A DNA stretch of 64,000 bases, from contig NZ_JACJIM010000008.1 in NCBI RefSeq assembly GCF_014138435.1, positions 1 to 64,000 on the forward strand, read 5' to 3'. A program made the translations under genes and the position numbers. Of the stretch, positions 7,588 through 17,024 are shown in pieces. The stretch comes from Methylobacterium fujisawaense. Its GTDB lineage: Bacteria; Pseudomonadota; Alphaproteobacteria; Rhizobiales; Beijerinckiaceae. Within the stretch, counting starts at the first letter, position 1. Each line of letters starts with the position of its first letter. The notes under the pieces are model-generated. The model made no database searches and had not been told where the DNA came from. It was given only the letters and a program-made list of their open reading frames with translations.

Positions 7588-9225
7588 ATGGCCCGCGACA
7601 CGATTTACGACCGCGACCTCGACCGCGTCCCGGCCAACCACCAGCCGCTGACCCCCCTGCTCTACCTGGACCGGGCCGCGCGGGTGTTTCCCGAGCACGT
7701 GGCGGTGGTCCACGGCCCCCTGCGGCGCTCCTACCGGGACCTCTACGCCCGGGCGCGCCGCCTCGCCTCGGCGCTGGCGGCGCGCGGGATCGGCCGGGGC
7801 GACACCGTGGCGGCGCTGCTGGCCAACACCCCCGAGATGATCGAGTGCCACTACGGCGTGCCGATGACCGGGGCGGTGCTCAACACCCTCAATACCCGCC
7901 TCGACGCCGGCGCGATCCGCTTCTGCCTGGAACACGGCGAGGCCGCGGTGCTGATCACCGACCGCGAATTTTCCCGCACGGCCGCCGCGGCGCTGGAGGG
8001 GCTGGAGACCAAGCCGTTCGTGATCGACGTGGACGATCCCGAATACGACGGCCCCGGCGCCCGCCTCGGCGAGACCGACTACGAATCGTTTCTGGCCGGC
8101 GGCAACCCGGAGCACGACTGGCGTCTCCCGGACGACGAGTGGGACGCGATCGCCCTGAACTACACGTCGGGCACCACGGGCGACCCGAAGGGCGTGGTCT
8201 ACCACCACCGGGGGGCGGCGCTGCTGGCGCTCGGCAACGTCATCACGGGCGGGCTCGGCCAGCACCCGGTCTATCTCTGGACCCTGCCGATGTTCCACTG
8301 CAACGGCTGGTGCTTCCCCTGGACCCTGTCGGTGGTGGCCGGCACCCATGTCTGCCTGCGCCAGGTCCGGGCGGAGGCCATGTACCGGCTGATGGACGAG
8401 CACGGGGTCACGCATCTCTGCGGGGCGCCGATCGTGATGCAGATGCTGATCAACGCCTCCGATGCCGAGCGCCGCGACCTGCACAAGCGCGTCGCGTTCT
8501 TCACCGCCGCCGCGCCGCCGCCGGAGGCGGTGCTCGCCGGCATGTCGGAGGCCGGGTTCGACGTGACCCACCTGTACGGCCTGACCGAGAGCTACGGGCC
8601 GGCGGTTGTGAATGCCTGGCACGGCGACTGGGACGCCCTCGCGGCCGACCAGCGGGCGGCCAAGAAGGCGCGCCAGGGCGTCCGCTATCCGGTGCTCGAG
8701 GCCCTCGACGTCCGCGACCCTGAGACGATGGAGCCGGTGCCCGCCGACGGGGCCACGATCGGCGAGGTGATGATGCGCGGCAACGTGGTGATGCGCGGCT
8801 ACCTCAAGAATCCCGCCGCCACGCAGGCCGCCTTCAAGGGCGGCTGGTTCCGCACCGGCGACCTCGGGGTGAAGCACCCGGACGGCTACGTGCAGCTCAA
8901 GGACCGCTCGAAGGACATCATCATCTCGGGGGGCGAGAACATCTCGTCGATCGAGGTGGAGGACGCCCTGTTCAAGCACCCGGCGGTGGCCGCCGCGGCG
9001 GTGGTGGCCAAGCCCGATGCGAAATGGGGCGAGACCCCCTGCGCCTTCGTGGAGCTGAAGCCCGGCGCATCCCCCAGTGCCGACGAGCTGATCCAGTGGT
9101 GCCGGGGGCGGCTGGCCTCCTACAAGCTCCCCCGCCACGTGGTGTTCGGCGAGTTGCCCAAGACCTCCACCGGCAAGGTGCAGAAGTTCATCCTGCGCGA
9201 GCGGGCCCGGCAGGAGGGGACCTGA
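7588..9225 (+). CDS. Acyl-CoA synthetase, AMP-forming (DmdB/short-to-medium chain type)
   Basis: The enzyme activates a carboxylic acid to its CoA thioester via an acyl-adenylate. The P-loop-like YTSGTTGDPKG lies at residues 192-202, and the C-terminal catalytic lysine region reads PKTSTGKVQKFILRE near residue 530. At 545 residues it is full length. The overall pattern, with MFHCNGWCFPW in the mid-domain and SGGENISSIEVED, matches the group containing DmdB (methylmercaptopropionate-CoA ligase) and medium-chain acyl-CoA ligases. The substrate cannot be deduced from sequence. It is a single gene with a GGGAGGACGG ribosome-binding region and is not obviously in an operon. Confidence 0.88.
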   Translation: MARDTIYDRDLDRVPANHQPLTPLLYLDRAARVFPEHVAVVHGPLRRSYRDLYARARRLASALAARGIGRGDTVAALLANTPEMIECHYGVPMTGAVLNTLNTRLDAGAIRFCLEHGEAAVLITDREFSRTAAAALEGLETKPFVIDVDDPEYDGPGARLGETDYESFLAGGNPEHDWRLPDDEWDAIALNYTSGTTGDPKGVVYHHRGAALLALGNVITGGLGQHPVYLWTLPMFHCNGWCFPWTLSVVAGTHVCLRQVRAEAMYRLMDEHGVTHLCGAPIVMQMLINASDAERRDLHKRVAFFTAAAPPPEAVLAGMSEAGFDVTHLYGLTESYGPAVVNAWHGDWDALAADQRAAKKARQGVRYPVLEALDVRDPETMEPVPADGATIGEVMMRGNVVMRGYLKNPAATQAAFKGGWFRTGDLGVKHPDGYVQLKDRSKDIIISGGENISSIEVEDALFKHPAVAAAAVVAKPDAKWGETPCAFVELKPGASPSADELIQWCRGRLASYKLPRHVVFGELPKTSTGKVQKFILRERARQEGT

Positions 9226-9281
9226 CCGGCATCCGTCGGAAGATCCCGGCGGACGGGGCTGACGCCGCCCGCTCGGACCGA

Positions 9282-9467
9282 TCAGGCCTGCGGCGGAATC
9301 CGGCGGTCGACGCGGACCGGGACCGGCACCGCCCTGGGGGCGGACCCGGCGTCGCGGAGGTCCGCGAGGATCTGAGCGACGAAGGCCTGGAGCGACACCA
9401 AGCTGAACAGGCTGATGGCGGCGACCAGGGCGGCGGAAACCAGGGTCTTGGCGGTTGCGGGATCCAC
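9282..9467 (-). CDS. Small single-pass membrane protein
   Basis: I do not recognise this 61-residue protein. A GTG start (VDPATAKTLV) is preceded by AAGGACT at suitable spacing. Residues 8-36 form one long hydrophobic helix, and the C-terminal tail is Pro/Arg-rich and ends RRIPPQA. It faces the acyl-CoA synthetase gene convergently. Codon third positions are GC-biased as in real genes here. Confidence 0.55.
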   Translation of the reverse strand: MDPATAKTLVSAALVAAISLFSLVSLQAFVAQILADLRDAGSAPRAVPVPVRVDRRIPPQA

Positions 9468-9758
9468 GGCTGGAGTCCTTGGCTTTGCCCCGCCGCGGGT
9501 GATCCGGGCGAGGGGCGCGCGTAGCGGCGCCGATGCGATCCCAAGGTGGGCGTGCCGCCCGCGCCGCGCCAGCACCGCCGCGGGCGCGCCTGGCATGCGC
9601 CGGGGGCCGGGCTCGGCCGCGATCCGGTTGCCGTGACGCTTCGCCCGACCCCGCCGCGGACATCGCGGGCGGGATGGTGCAGCTTTCCCGGCTGGCCGAA
9701 CGTTGCGTTTCCCGCAATAAGCGCCCGCGCGGAGTGGCGCGCATCCGGGAGAGACGGC

Positions 9759-11060
9759 ATGGCCGGCAACGGCATCGCGAACGGCGCCCGCGCGGCGCTG
9801 CTCGCCGTTCAGGGGCTGAGCCTGTCTGCCGGGCTGGCCGCCGGGTTGGCGGCGGGACTGGCGGCGGGGCCGGCCCGGGCCCAGGGCCCTGTCCCGGCCC
9901 AGCCGCCGGCGCAGGCCGCTGCCCCCCAGAGCGTGGCGCCCGCCTCCGCCCCGGCGGGACCGTCCGAGCCGGTGACGCGCGCCGGCTATTTCTACATCGG
10001 CGGCCGCTACCAGAAGCTCGGCGACAAGACCGTGATGGTCGGCCAGATGTTCGTGCAGTCGCGCAGCCCGGCCCGGATCACGCAAGCCTACCCGGTGGTG
10101 ATGGTCCACGGCCTCGCCCAGACCGGCGTGAACTACCTCGCCACCGCGGATGGCCGCCCGGGCTGGGTGCAGCGCTTCGTCGAGAAGGGCTACCCGGTCT
10201 ACGTGGTCGACCAGGTCGGGCGCGGGCGCTCGGGCACCAACCCGGAGGTCTACGGCCCCTACGACCGGCTCGGCACCCGGAGCCTGGAGCGCACCCACAC
10301 GGCCCCGGAGGTCTACGACCTGTACCCGCAGGCCAAGCTCCACACCCGCTGGCCGGGCGGGGCGGGCGTGCCGGGCAACGCCGCCTTCGATCAGTTCTTC
10401 GCCAGCCAAGTCCCCTTCCTCGCCAACAGCCAGCAGACCGAGGAGCTGGTCGATCCCGCCCTGCTGGCCCTGCTGGAGAAGATCGGTCCGGCGATCCTGA
10501 TCACCCACGGCCAGGCGGCCCTGTTCGGCTGGGCCGCCTCGGATGCGCGGCCGGACCTCGTCAAGGCGCATGTCGCCGTCGAGCCGAACGGCCCGCCCTT
10601 CTTCGACGTGCAGTTCCGCGGCGGCAAGGAGTTCTGGGAGAAGACCGGGGACGGGCGCGCCCGGGCCTACGGCCTGACCCGCATGCCGCTGACCTTCGAT
10701 CCCCCGGTCAAGGCCCCCGAGGACCTGATCGTGGCGCAGCAGGCCAAAGGGTCCGACGCCAAGGGGGGCGATCCGAAGGGGGGCGACGGGCGGATCCGCT
10801 GCTGGCTGCAGGGCGAGCCCGTCCGGGCCCTGCCGAACCTCGCGAAGGTGCCGACCGTGGTGGTGACCGCGGAGGCCTCGTTCCACGCCACCTACGACGA
10901 GTGCACCATCGCCTTCCTGACCCAGGCCGGCGCCAAGCCCGACGTGGTCCGGCTGGCCGATCAGGGCCTCCACGGCAACGGCCACATGATGATGCTGGAG
11001 ACGAACAGCGACGCCGTGGCGGACGTCCTGGCCGGCTGGATCGCGGGCCGCGTGAAGTAG
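9759..11060 (+). CDS. Secreted alpha/beta-hydrolase-fold protein with Gly at the nucleophile position
   Basis: The 433-residue product has a signal peptide (about residues 1-42, ending ARAQ), then an Ala/Pro/Gln-rich linker. A complete alpha/beta-hydrolase fold follows: VVMVHGLAQTG at about 113-123, and GHMMMLE near 408-414 supplying the expected catalytic His. At the nucleophile elbow the protein reads ITHGQAALFGW, with Gly251 (codon GGC) where family members as I recall them have Ser in THSQGG. It may therefore be a binding protein or pseudo-enzyme. A small SDAKGGDPKGGDG repeat interrupts the cap region. An earlier in-frame ATG at 9546 has no signal-peptide character. Confidence 0.78.
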   Translation: MAGNGIANGARAALLAVQGLSLSAGLAAGLAAGLAAGPARAQGPVPAQPPAQAAAPQSVAPASAPAGPSEPVTRAGYFYIGGRYQKLGDKTVMVGQMFVQSRSPARITQAYPVVMVHGLAQTGVNYLATADGRPGWVQRFVEKGYPVYVVDQVGRGRSGTNPEVYGPYDRLGTRSLERTHTAPEVYDLYPQAKLHTRWPGGAGVPGNAAFDQFFASQVPFLANSQQTEELVDPALLALLEKIGPAILITHGQAALFGWAASDARPDLVKAHVAVEPNGPPFFDVQFRGGKEFWEKTGDGRARAYGLTRMPLTFDPPVKAPEDLIVAQQAKGSDAKGGDPKGGDGRIRCWLQGEPVRALPNLAKVPTVVVTAEASFHATYDECTIAFLTQAGAKPDVVRLADQGLHGNGHMMMLETNSDAVADVLAGWIAGRVK

Positions 11061-11205
11061 CCCCGGGCCGCCGGGCCGCGGGCCCGGTCGCTGCACCACC
11101 GATACGTGTTGAAATGGCAACAGCCCTCGTCTTCCGCGCGAAGGCTGCTTGCGGCCGCGCCCGGCTGCCCGTAGTCCGGGGCTGGAAAGATCAAGTATTA
11201 CAGTA

Positions 11206-11224
11206 GTTTATCACGATTCTAAAC
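11206..11224 (-). promoter_or_regulatory. Iron-control-element-like palindrome upstream of the TonB receptor
   Basis: On the minus strand the site reads GTTTAGAATCGTGATAAAC. The left half TTTAGAA and the right half TGATAAA match the recalled Irr/ICE consensus TTTAGAA-N3-TTCTAAA at 12 of 14 positions. It sits in a short AT-rich patch 75 bases before the receptor start, in position to regulate it by iron status. The consensus is from memory. Confidence 0.45.
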
Positions 11225-11299
11225 AGCGCGGCCGACACGTCGGGGGCGAATCCGGCGAACGCGGCCGGCTGCCCGCAGCGTCGCATCCGGCAAGAGATC

Positions 11300-13576
11300 A
11301 TGAGAGCCGCCCACCCCCTCCCCGGCGCCACGGGCATCGTCCGGCGCGTCACCCTGCGCACCCTCCTCGCCGGCGCCTCCCTGGCCGTCCTGGCGCAGGC
11401 CGCGACGGGCCCGGCCCGCGCGCAGGACGCCGCGCCGCGCCGCGGTGCCGCCGCGGCGCCGGCCGGCAGCAGCGTGCAGCTCGAGGAACTCAGCGTGGAG
11501 AGCCAGGGCGGCGGCGGGCCGGCCTCCGCGGTCCGCGCCGGGGCGCCCGCGCGCGCCGTGGAGAGCCCGACCGGCCCGATCGACGGCTACGTGGCCCGGC
11601 GCTCGGCCACCGCCACCAAGACCAACACCCCGCTGATCGAGACCCCGCAATCGATCACCGTCGTGGGCCGCCAGCAGATCGACACGCAGAACGCCCAGAC
11701 CCTGCAGCAGGCGACCCAGTACGTGGCCGGCACCTATGCGGGCACCTTCGGCGCGGATTCGCGCCTCGACTATTTCCAGCTGCGCGGCTTCGTGGCGAGC
11801 GATTACGGCCTCTACCGCGACGGCCTGCAGCTCCTGAACTACGGATTCGCGTATTACCGGGTCAACACCTACGGGCTGGAGCGCGTCGAGGTGCTGCGCG
11901 GCCCCGCCGCGGTGCTGTTCGGCGCCGGCAATCCCGGCGGCCTGATCAACCAGGTCACCAAGCGCCCGACCGAGACGCCGTTCGGCTCCATCGAGGTCGG
12001 CGGCGGCTCCTTCGACCAGCGCTACGCCGCCTTCGACGTCGGCGGCCCGGCGGATCGGGAGGGCCACTGGTTCACCCGCCTGACCGGCTACGCCCGCAAC
12101 GGCGGCACCCAGGTCCAGGGGGCGCCGGACGACAGCTACTACATCGCCCCGGCCTTCACCTATAAGCCGGACGGCGCGACCCGGCTCACGATCCTGTCGA
12201 GCTTCCAGCGCGACAACTCCGCCGTGACCTCGAACTTCCTGCCCTATTACGGGACGGTGAAGCCGACCGCGCTGGGCCTGCGCATCCCGCGCGCGCTCAA
12301 CGTCGGCGATGCCGGCTTCAACACCTTCCGGCGCGACCAGGCCTTCATCGGCTACGAGTTCGAGCACGCCTTCGACGAGACCTGGACGGTTCGCCAGAAC
12401 GCCCGCTACGCCTTCGCGGAGAGCTACCAGAACTCCTATATCGGCCAGCTCGGCTACGCCGATCCGCAGCAGACGCAGCTCGCCCGCTACCTGTTCCGGG
12501 ACCACGCCAAGGTCGCCCAGCTCGACGTCGACACCCAGGCCGAGGCGCAGTTCTCCGACGGCTTCTTCCGGCACGACTTCCTGATGGGCGTGGAGTACCG
12601 GAACTTCCAGATCCACGACAACCAGGCCTCGGGCTTCCCGGCCCCGAACCTGAACATCCTCGCGCCGGTCTACGGTCCGCAGACGGTCTCCGCCTCGCCG
12701 TACCTGATCAACGCCGACTCGTTCCAGCAGGTCGGGCTCTACTTCCAGGACCAGATCAAGCTCACGCCGGAGCTGAGCCTGATCCTCGGCGGCCGGCAGG
12801 ACTTCGTCGACAACCGGGTCTACGACCGCCTGACCCCCGCCAACAGCAACGGCCGCAACGACAGCGCCTTCACCTACCGGGCGGCGGCGATCTACAACTT
12901 CGACTTCGGCCTCGCGCCGTACGTGATGTACTCGACCTCGTTCCAGCCGCTGATCGGCACGGACATCAACAGCCAGACCTTCAAGCCGGAGACGGGCGAC
13001 CAGATCGAGGGCGGCGTCAAGTTCGAGCCGCCGGGCCAGGGCTACTTCCTGACCTTCGCGGGCTTCGACATCCACCGCAACAACGTGCTGACGCCGAACC
13101 CGGCGAACACGCTGTTCCAGAGCCAGCTCGGCGCGGTGCGCTCCACCGGCTTCGAGGCGCAGCTGGTGGCCAACCTGTTCGACGGCCTCAACGTCGTCGG
13201 CTCCTTCACGGTCTTCGGGATCAACACCGTGCGGGGCACCGTCGACCAACTCGGGCGCGTGCCGGTCAACACCCCCGAAAACCTCGCCAACCTGTTCTTC
13301 GACTACACGATTCCGACCGGCGACTGGCGCGGCTTCGGCTTCGGCGGCGGCGTGCGCTACATCGGCCGCTCCTTCGCCGACGTCGGCAACACCCTGCGCC
13401 TGCCGGACTACGTGCTGTTCGACGCGCAGGTGCACTACGATTACGAGAACTGGCGCTTCCAGGTGAACGCCACGAACCTCGCCGACCGGCGCTTCGTCTC
13501 CTCCTGCCAGGCGCAGAATTCCTGCTTCTACGGCGATGCCCGGCGGGTGCTGGCGAAGATCAGCTACAAGTGGTGA
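11300..13576 (+). CDS. TonB-dependent siderophore receptor (FhuA/FoxA-like)
   Basis: This 758-residue outer-membrane protein should import ferric siderophores using TonB energy. It has an N-terminal signal peptide (about 1-42) and a TonB-box-like LEELSV at 61-66. The plug domain begins with ETPQSITVVGRQQI near 114 and contains the conserved LRGPAAVLFGAGNPGGLIN. The remainder is a beta-barrel ending in the aromatic residue of ISYKW. There is no extra N-terminal signalling domain, so it is not of the FecA type. It stands alone, with no adjacent siderophore biosynthesis or ABC genes. Iron regulation is suggested by the upstream palindrome. Confidence 0.92.
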   Translation: MRAAHPLPGATGIVRRVTLRTLLAGASLAVLAQAATGPARAQDAAPRRGAAAAPAGSSVQLEELSVESQGGGGPASAVRAGAPARAVESPTGPIDGYVARRSATATKTNTPLIETPQSITVVGRQQIDTQNAQTLQQATQYVAGTYAGTFGADSRLDYFQLRGFVASDYGLYRDGLQLLNYGFAYYRVNTYGLERVEVLRGPAAVLFGAGNPGGLINQVTKRPTETPFGSIEVGGGSFDQRYAAFDVGGPADREGHWFTRLTGYARNGGTQVQGAPDDSYYIAPAFTYKPDGATRLTILSSFQRDNSAVTSNFLPYYGTVKPTALGLRIPRALNVGDAGFNTFRRDQAFIGYEFEHAFDETWTVRQNARYAFAESYQNSYIGQLGYADPQQTQLARYLFRDHAKVAQLDVDTQAEAQFSDGFFRHDFLMGVEYRNFQIHDNQASGFPAPNLNILAPVYGPQTVSASPYLINADSFQQVGLYFQDQIKLTPELSLILGGRQDFVDNRVYDRLTPANSNGRNDSAFTYRAAAIYNFDFGLAPYVMYSTSFQPLIGTDINSQTFKPETGDQIEGGVKFEPPGQGYFLTFAGFDIHRNNVLTPNPANTLFQSQLGAVRSTGFEAQLVANLFDGLNVVGSFTVFGINTVRGTVDQLGRVPVNTPENLANLFFDYTIPTGDWRGFGFGGGVRYIGRSFADVGNTLRLPDYVLFDAQVHYDYENWRFQVNATNLADRRFVSSCQAQNSCFYGDARRVLAKISYKW

Positions 13577-13693
13577 GGCGGGGCGCCCGGGTTTCACGGT
13601 CCCGGTCCGGCGCAGGCTCCGGGCGACCCGGGTTCGGTTCGCGCCGCGGATCGCCGGCCGGCGCCCCGTCCGGGCCGGCGTCACCGATCCCGC

Positions 13694-15235
13694 TCAGGTC
13701 GGCTCCGCCCCGGTGATCGGCTGCGGCCCGGAGAGCCGGGTCGGCAGGGCGTCGATCCGCAGGGACCGGCGCAGGGCCCGGGAGAGGGCGTCGACCGCCA
13801 CCGTCACCAGGGCGGTGGCGGCGATCAGCACCACGGCCACGTCGAGGCGCAGCTCTGAGATCGCCGCGTCGACGTAGAAGCCCAGCGTCGTGACCCCCAG
13901 GATGCCGAAGATCGCGCTCTCCCGCAGGATCAGCTCCCAGCGGTAGAGCAGGTAGGCCAGGAACTGGCCGTAGAGGCGCGGCACGGTCTCGTAGGCGTAG
14001 AGATCGAGGCCCCGGGGCGCGTCGGCCCGGTAGGGGATCGCGTCGGCGTGGCGGCCCATCAGGTAGGCGACGATCCCGGCATTGTGCAGCGAAAGCGCCA
14101 GGATCGCCGGCAGCATCGAGGGGCCCAGGAGCTGCAGGCCGAGATAGGCGAGCACGTATTCCGGCGTGGAGCGCACCACCACCAGCAGCACCCGCCCGAG
14201 GGGCCGCCCGACCGGGCCGGCGAAGCGCCGCGCGGTCAGCGGGAACAGGACCAGCGCCCCGAGGGCGGTGGCCACCAGCGCGATCTGCGCCAGGATCAGG
14301 GTCTGCGCGGTGCCGGGCAGGACCTGCCCGGCGAGGATCGGGCGCAGCCAGGACCAGAGCCGGACCCAGGTCTCGGGCTCGGCGAGGGCGGCGTCCCGGA
14401 GCGGCGCCGGCACGATGTCGTGGCCGAGGAAGCGCGCGAGGCTCGGGCCGATCGCCGCGCTGCCGACGGTGGGCGGCAGCGCCAGCACGGATCCGACGAG
14501 GAGGAGAGGCAGCGTCCGGGCCCGCACCCAGAGCCGCCGCGTGCCGATCAGCGCGTAGAAGATCAGGAGCAGCGCCCCGGCTTCCGCATAGCGGCCCTGG
14601 CGGAAGGCGGATTCGAAGGCAAAGCCCATGGTCGGCAGGCCGATGAAGCCGAGCACGAGGCTTGAGCGCAGGCCGCATTCCAGGCGATAGAGGGTGTAGT
14701 CGCGCATCCGCCCGGCCACCTCGGGCAGGCGGGCGTACAGGAAGGCCGAGACCGCGCCGGTGCCCGCGGGCAGGACCCGGACGGCCGCGAGGTCGGCCTC
14801 CTCGATCAGCTCGGCATAGACCTTGGCGCAGATCCCCGCATAGGGCAGCGCGATGGCGAGCACGCCGGTGGTCGCCGAGAGCCCGAAGACCTGCATCAGC
14901 AGCAGGGCCCAGAACAGCTCGTGGACGGCGCGGACGCCCGCGCAGGCGAGCCGGACCGTGCGCGAGCGGGCGAAGGGGATCGCCAGCAGCAGCCCCGTCC
15001 CGGCGCCGAGCCCGACGCCGAGCATCGCGAAGGCGACGGTGTAGACGACGCTCCAGCCCTCCACCGCGGGGAAATCGGGCCGGATCAGGCCGCCGAGAAG
15101 GCGGGCGAGGTCGGCCAAGGGGTGGAGCGTCGTGACCTGCAGGTCCGCCACCAGCAGGCCGGTGAGCGCCGCGGCCAGGAACCAGCGGCTCACCGCCGCG
15201 TAGCCGGGCCGCGGCAGGAAGGCGGGGCTGCGCAT
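13694..15235 (-). CDS. phnE: PhnE-type ABC transporter permease, two fused permease domains
   Basis: This 513-residue inner-membrane protein contains two tandem copies of the PhnE/BPD-transp-1 fold. Each has the EAA-like loop, visible as RLPEVAGRMRDYTLYRLE in the first half and RLYGQFLAYLLYRWE in the second. Usual PhnE proteins are about 270 residues with one domain, so this is a fusion that could form the whole translocation pore alone. The ATG overlaps the stop of the ATPase gene (TGATG), showing translational coupling. Substrate specificity follows the binding protein: phosphonate-family fold, possibly selenate or another oxyanion. Confidence 0.85.
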   Translation of the reverse strand: MRSPAFLPRPGYAAVSRWFLAAALTGLLVADLQVTTLHPLADLARLLGGLIRPDFPAVEGWSVVYTVAFAMLGVGLGAGTGLLLAIPFARSRTVRLACAGVRAVHELFWALLLMQVFGLSATTGVLAIALPYAGICAKVYAELIEEADLAAVRVLPAGTGAVSAFLYARLPEVAGRMRDYTLYRLECGLRSSLVLGFIGLPTMGFAFESAFRQGRYAEAGALLLIFYALIGTRRLWVRARTLPLLLVGSVLALPPTVGSAAIGPSLARFLGHDIVPAPLRDAALAEPETWVRLWSWLRPILAGQVLPGTAQTLILAQIALVATALGALVLFPLTARRFAGPVGRPLGRVLLVVVRSTPEYVLAYLGLQLLGPSMLPAILALSLHNAGIVAYLMGRHADAIPYRADAPRGLDLYAYETVPRLYGQFLAYLLYRWELILRESAIFGILGVTTLGFYVDAAISELRLDVAVVLIAATALVTVAVDALSRALRRSLRIDALPTRLSGPQPITGAEPT

Positions 15236-15915
15236 CAGGCGGCCGCGTAGAACGGGCTGAGCCGCGCCGGATCGAGGCCCGCCGACGGGGCGTCGAGGAC
15301 GATCCGGCCGGCCTCCAGCACCACGATCCGGTCGGTCTGGGCGAGGGCCAGGGCCACGTCGTGGAGCGCCAGGATCAGGGTCTCGTGGCTGCGGGCCAGC
15401 TCGGTGAGGATCCGCGCGCCCTGCTGGCGGTCGAGCGCCGAGACCGGCTCGTCCCCGACCAGGATCGGCCGGCCGTTGTAGAGGGCGCGGGCCACGGAGA
15501 CGCGCTGCTGCTGGCCGCCGGAGAGTTCGCCGGCCCGGGCCCAGAGCCGGTCCGCGAGCCCGACCCGGTCGAGGACCGCTTCCACCGCGGCGACGTCCGC
15601 CCGGGCCGGCCGGACCAGGGTGCGCAGGTTGTGCAGGGTCGAGCGCCGGTCGAGGCGGCCCATATAGACATTGTGGAACACCGAGAGCGGCCGCACGAGG
15701 GCGGCGGCCTGGGGCACCAGCGCCACCTGCTCGGGCGCCTGGGCGTGGATCAGGCCGATCAGGGTCGACTTGCCCGCCCCGGAGCGGCCCATCAGCGCGA
15801 CGCGCTCCCCCGCCCGCACGGTCAGGTCGAGGCCCGAAAGCACCGGACGCCCGCCATAGGATGCGGAGGCGTTCCGGAGGACGATGGCCGCCCGGGCTTG
15901 CGCGCCGCCCGCCAC
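15235..15915 (-). CDS. phnC: PhnC-type ABC transporter ATP-binding protein
   Basis: This 226-residue ATPase powers the adjacent permease. Walker A GRSGAGKST (43-51), the Q-loop in ALVPQAAAL, the LSGGQQQR signature, Walker B in ILVGDEP and the switch His in ALHD are all intact. I chose the GTG at 15915, five bases after the stop of the binding-protein gene, because it gives a normal-length protein. The upstream continuation of the frame is a shadow. There is no clear ribosome-binding site, so translation probably depends on coupling. Confidence 0.85.
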   Translation of the reverse strand: MAGGAQARAAIVLRNASASYGGRPVLSGLDLTVRAGERVALMGRSGAGKSTLIGLIHAQAPEQVALVPQAAALVRPLSVFHNVYMGRLDRRSTLHNLRTLVRPARADVAAVEAVLDRVGLADRLWARAGELSGGQQQRVSVARALYNGRPILVGDEPVSALDRQQGARILTELARSHETLILALHDVALALAQTDRIVVLEAGRIVLDAPSAGLDPARLSPFYAAA

Positions 15916-15920
15916 GGACG

Positions 15921-16847
15921 TCAGTCCAGCAGGCCGGTGGAGCGTCCGACCGCGACGAGGGGCTCGTACGCGGCGTTGGTCACGGGGATGAACTTCGAGC
16001 GCCCGAACGGCTCCAGGATCGCCGGGTCGGTGATGCCGACGAGCGCCCCCCGCAGCCTTTCGGTGAAGCCGGCGCCGTAGGTCTGCTCCACGTCGCCCCG
16101 CACGGTCCACTGGTAATCGGGGAAGGCCGGGCTCTCCCAGATCACCGAGACCGCCTGTCGGTCGACCTTGCCGGCCTTCGCGTCGAGGTCCCAGACCGAG
16201 TAGTCGACGGCGCCCACCGCGAAGGCGCCGGACTGGACCAGCTGGATGGTGCGGCTGTGATCCCCCGAGAAGCCGACCCGGGCAAAGACCTGCTCGGGGC
16301 TCTGCCCCGGGAAGGCCTGCCGGATGAAATACTCGGGCATCAGCCGCCCGGAGGTCGAGGCGCGGGCGCCGAACGTGAAGGTCTTGCCCGCGATGTCCTT
16401 CGGGAAGGCCTTGTCGGGCTTCAGCCCCGTGGCGGCGTTGGCGATGAGGTAGGTCTTGAACGCCGCGTCCTCGGCGCCCTGCGCGATCGCCTGGGCGCCC
16501 GGCACGGCCTTGCGCGCCTGGACGCCCGTGAAGCCGCCGAACCACGCGAGCTGCACCTGCCCGTTGGTGAAGGCGGTGACCGCCGCCGGGTAGCTCTTCA
16601 CCGGGATGTAGCGCACCGGCACGCCGAGCTTGGCCTCCAGATAGGCGGCGACCTTGCCGAAGCGCTCGACCAGGCGGCTCTCGTCCTGATCGGGGATGCC
16701 GGTGAACACGAGGGGCGGGAGCGCCTTCGGGGCTGCCGTCTCCTGCGCCCGCACCGGCCCGGCGCCGGCCAGGGCCGCCAGGGCTCCCAGGGCGAGCCGC
16801 CCCAACCATCCCGATTCCCGCTTCGATCCCCGCTTCGATCCCAGCAT
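15921..16847 (-). CDS. phnD: PhnD-family periplasmic binding protein (putative selenate/phosphonate)
   Basis: This 308-residue binding protein has a Sec signal peptide (about 1-35, ending VRAQ) and a type-II periplasmic-binding fold. The segments LVFTGIPDQDESRLVERFG, VKSYPAAVTAF and QLAWFGGFTG resemble the group usually annotated as putative selenate ABC transporter binding proteins within the PhnD superfamily. That label is from memory and the substrate is unproven; phosphonate, phosphite or another oxyanion are alternatives. It is the first gene of a phnD-phnC-phnE operon. The start MLGSKRGSKR was preferred over an ATG 28 codons upstream because it opens on the signal peptide. Confidence 0.82.
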   Translation of the reverse strand: MLGSKRGSKRESGWLGRLALGALAALAGAGPVRAQETAAPKALPPLVFTGIPDQDESRLVERFGKVAAYLEAKLGVPVRYIPVKSYPAAVTAFTNGQVQLAWFGGFTGVQARKAVPGAQAIAQGAEDAAFKTYLIANAATGLKPDKAFPKDIAGKTFTFGARASTSGRLMPEYFIRQAFPGQSPEQVFARVGFSGDHSRTIQLVQSGAFAVGAVDYSVWDLDAKAGKVDRQAVSVIWESPAFPDYQWTVRGDVEQTYGAGFTERLRGALVGITDPAILEPFGRSKFIPVTNAAYEPLVAVGRSTGLLD

Positions 16848-17024
16848 CGTTTCCTCGTGGCACCGTGCCCACGCACGGTGGGCTGACAATCCGGCGGACG
16901 TAGCAGAAGACGCCCGGCCCGCCAGCCTCAATCCGCGCGATTCCGGCGCCCTGCGGCGTCGGAAGCGGCCGGGCGAGACCGAATGCGATCGGCGTGCCGC
17001 AGTCCCGGTCCTGCCCGGGCCGCC

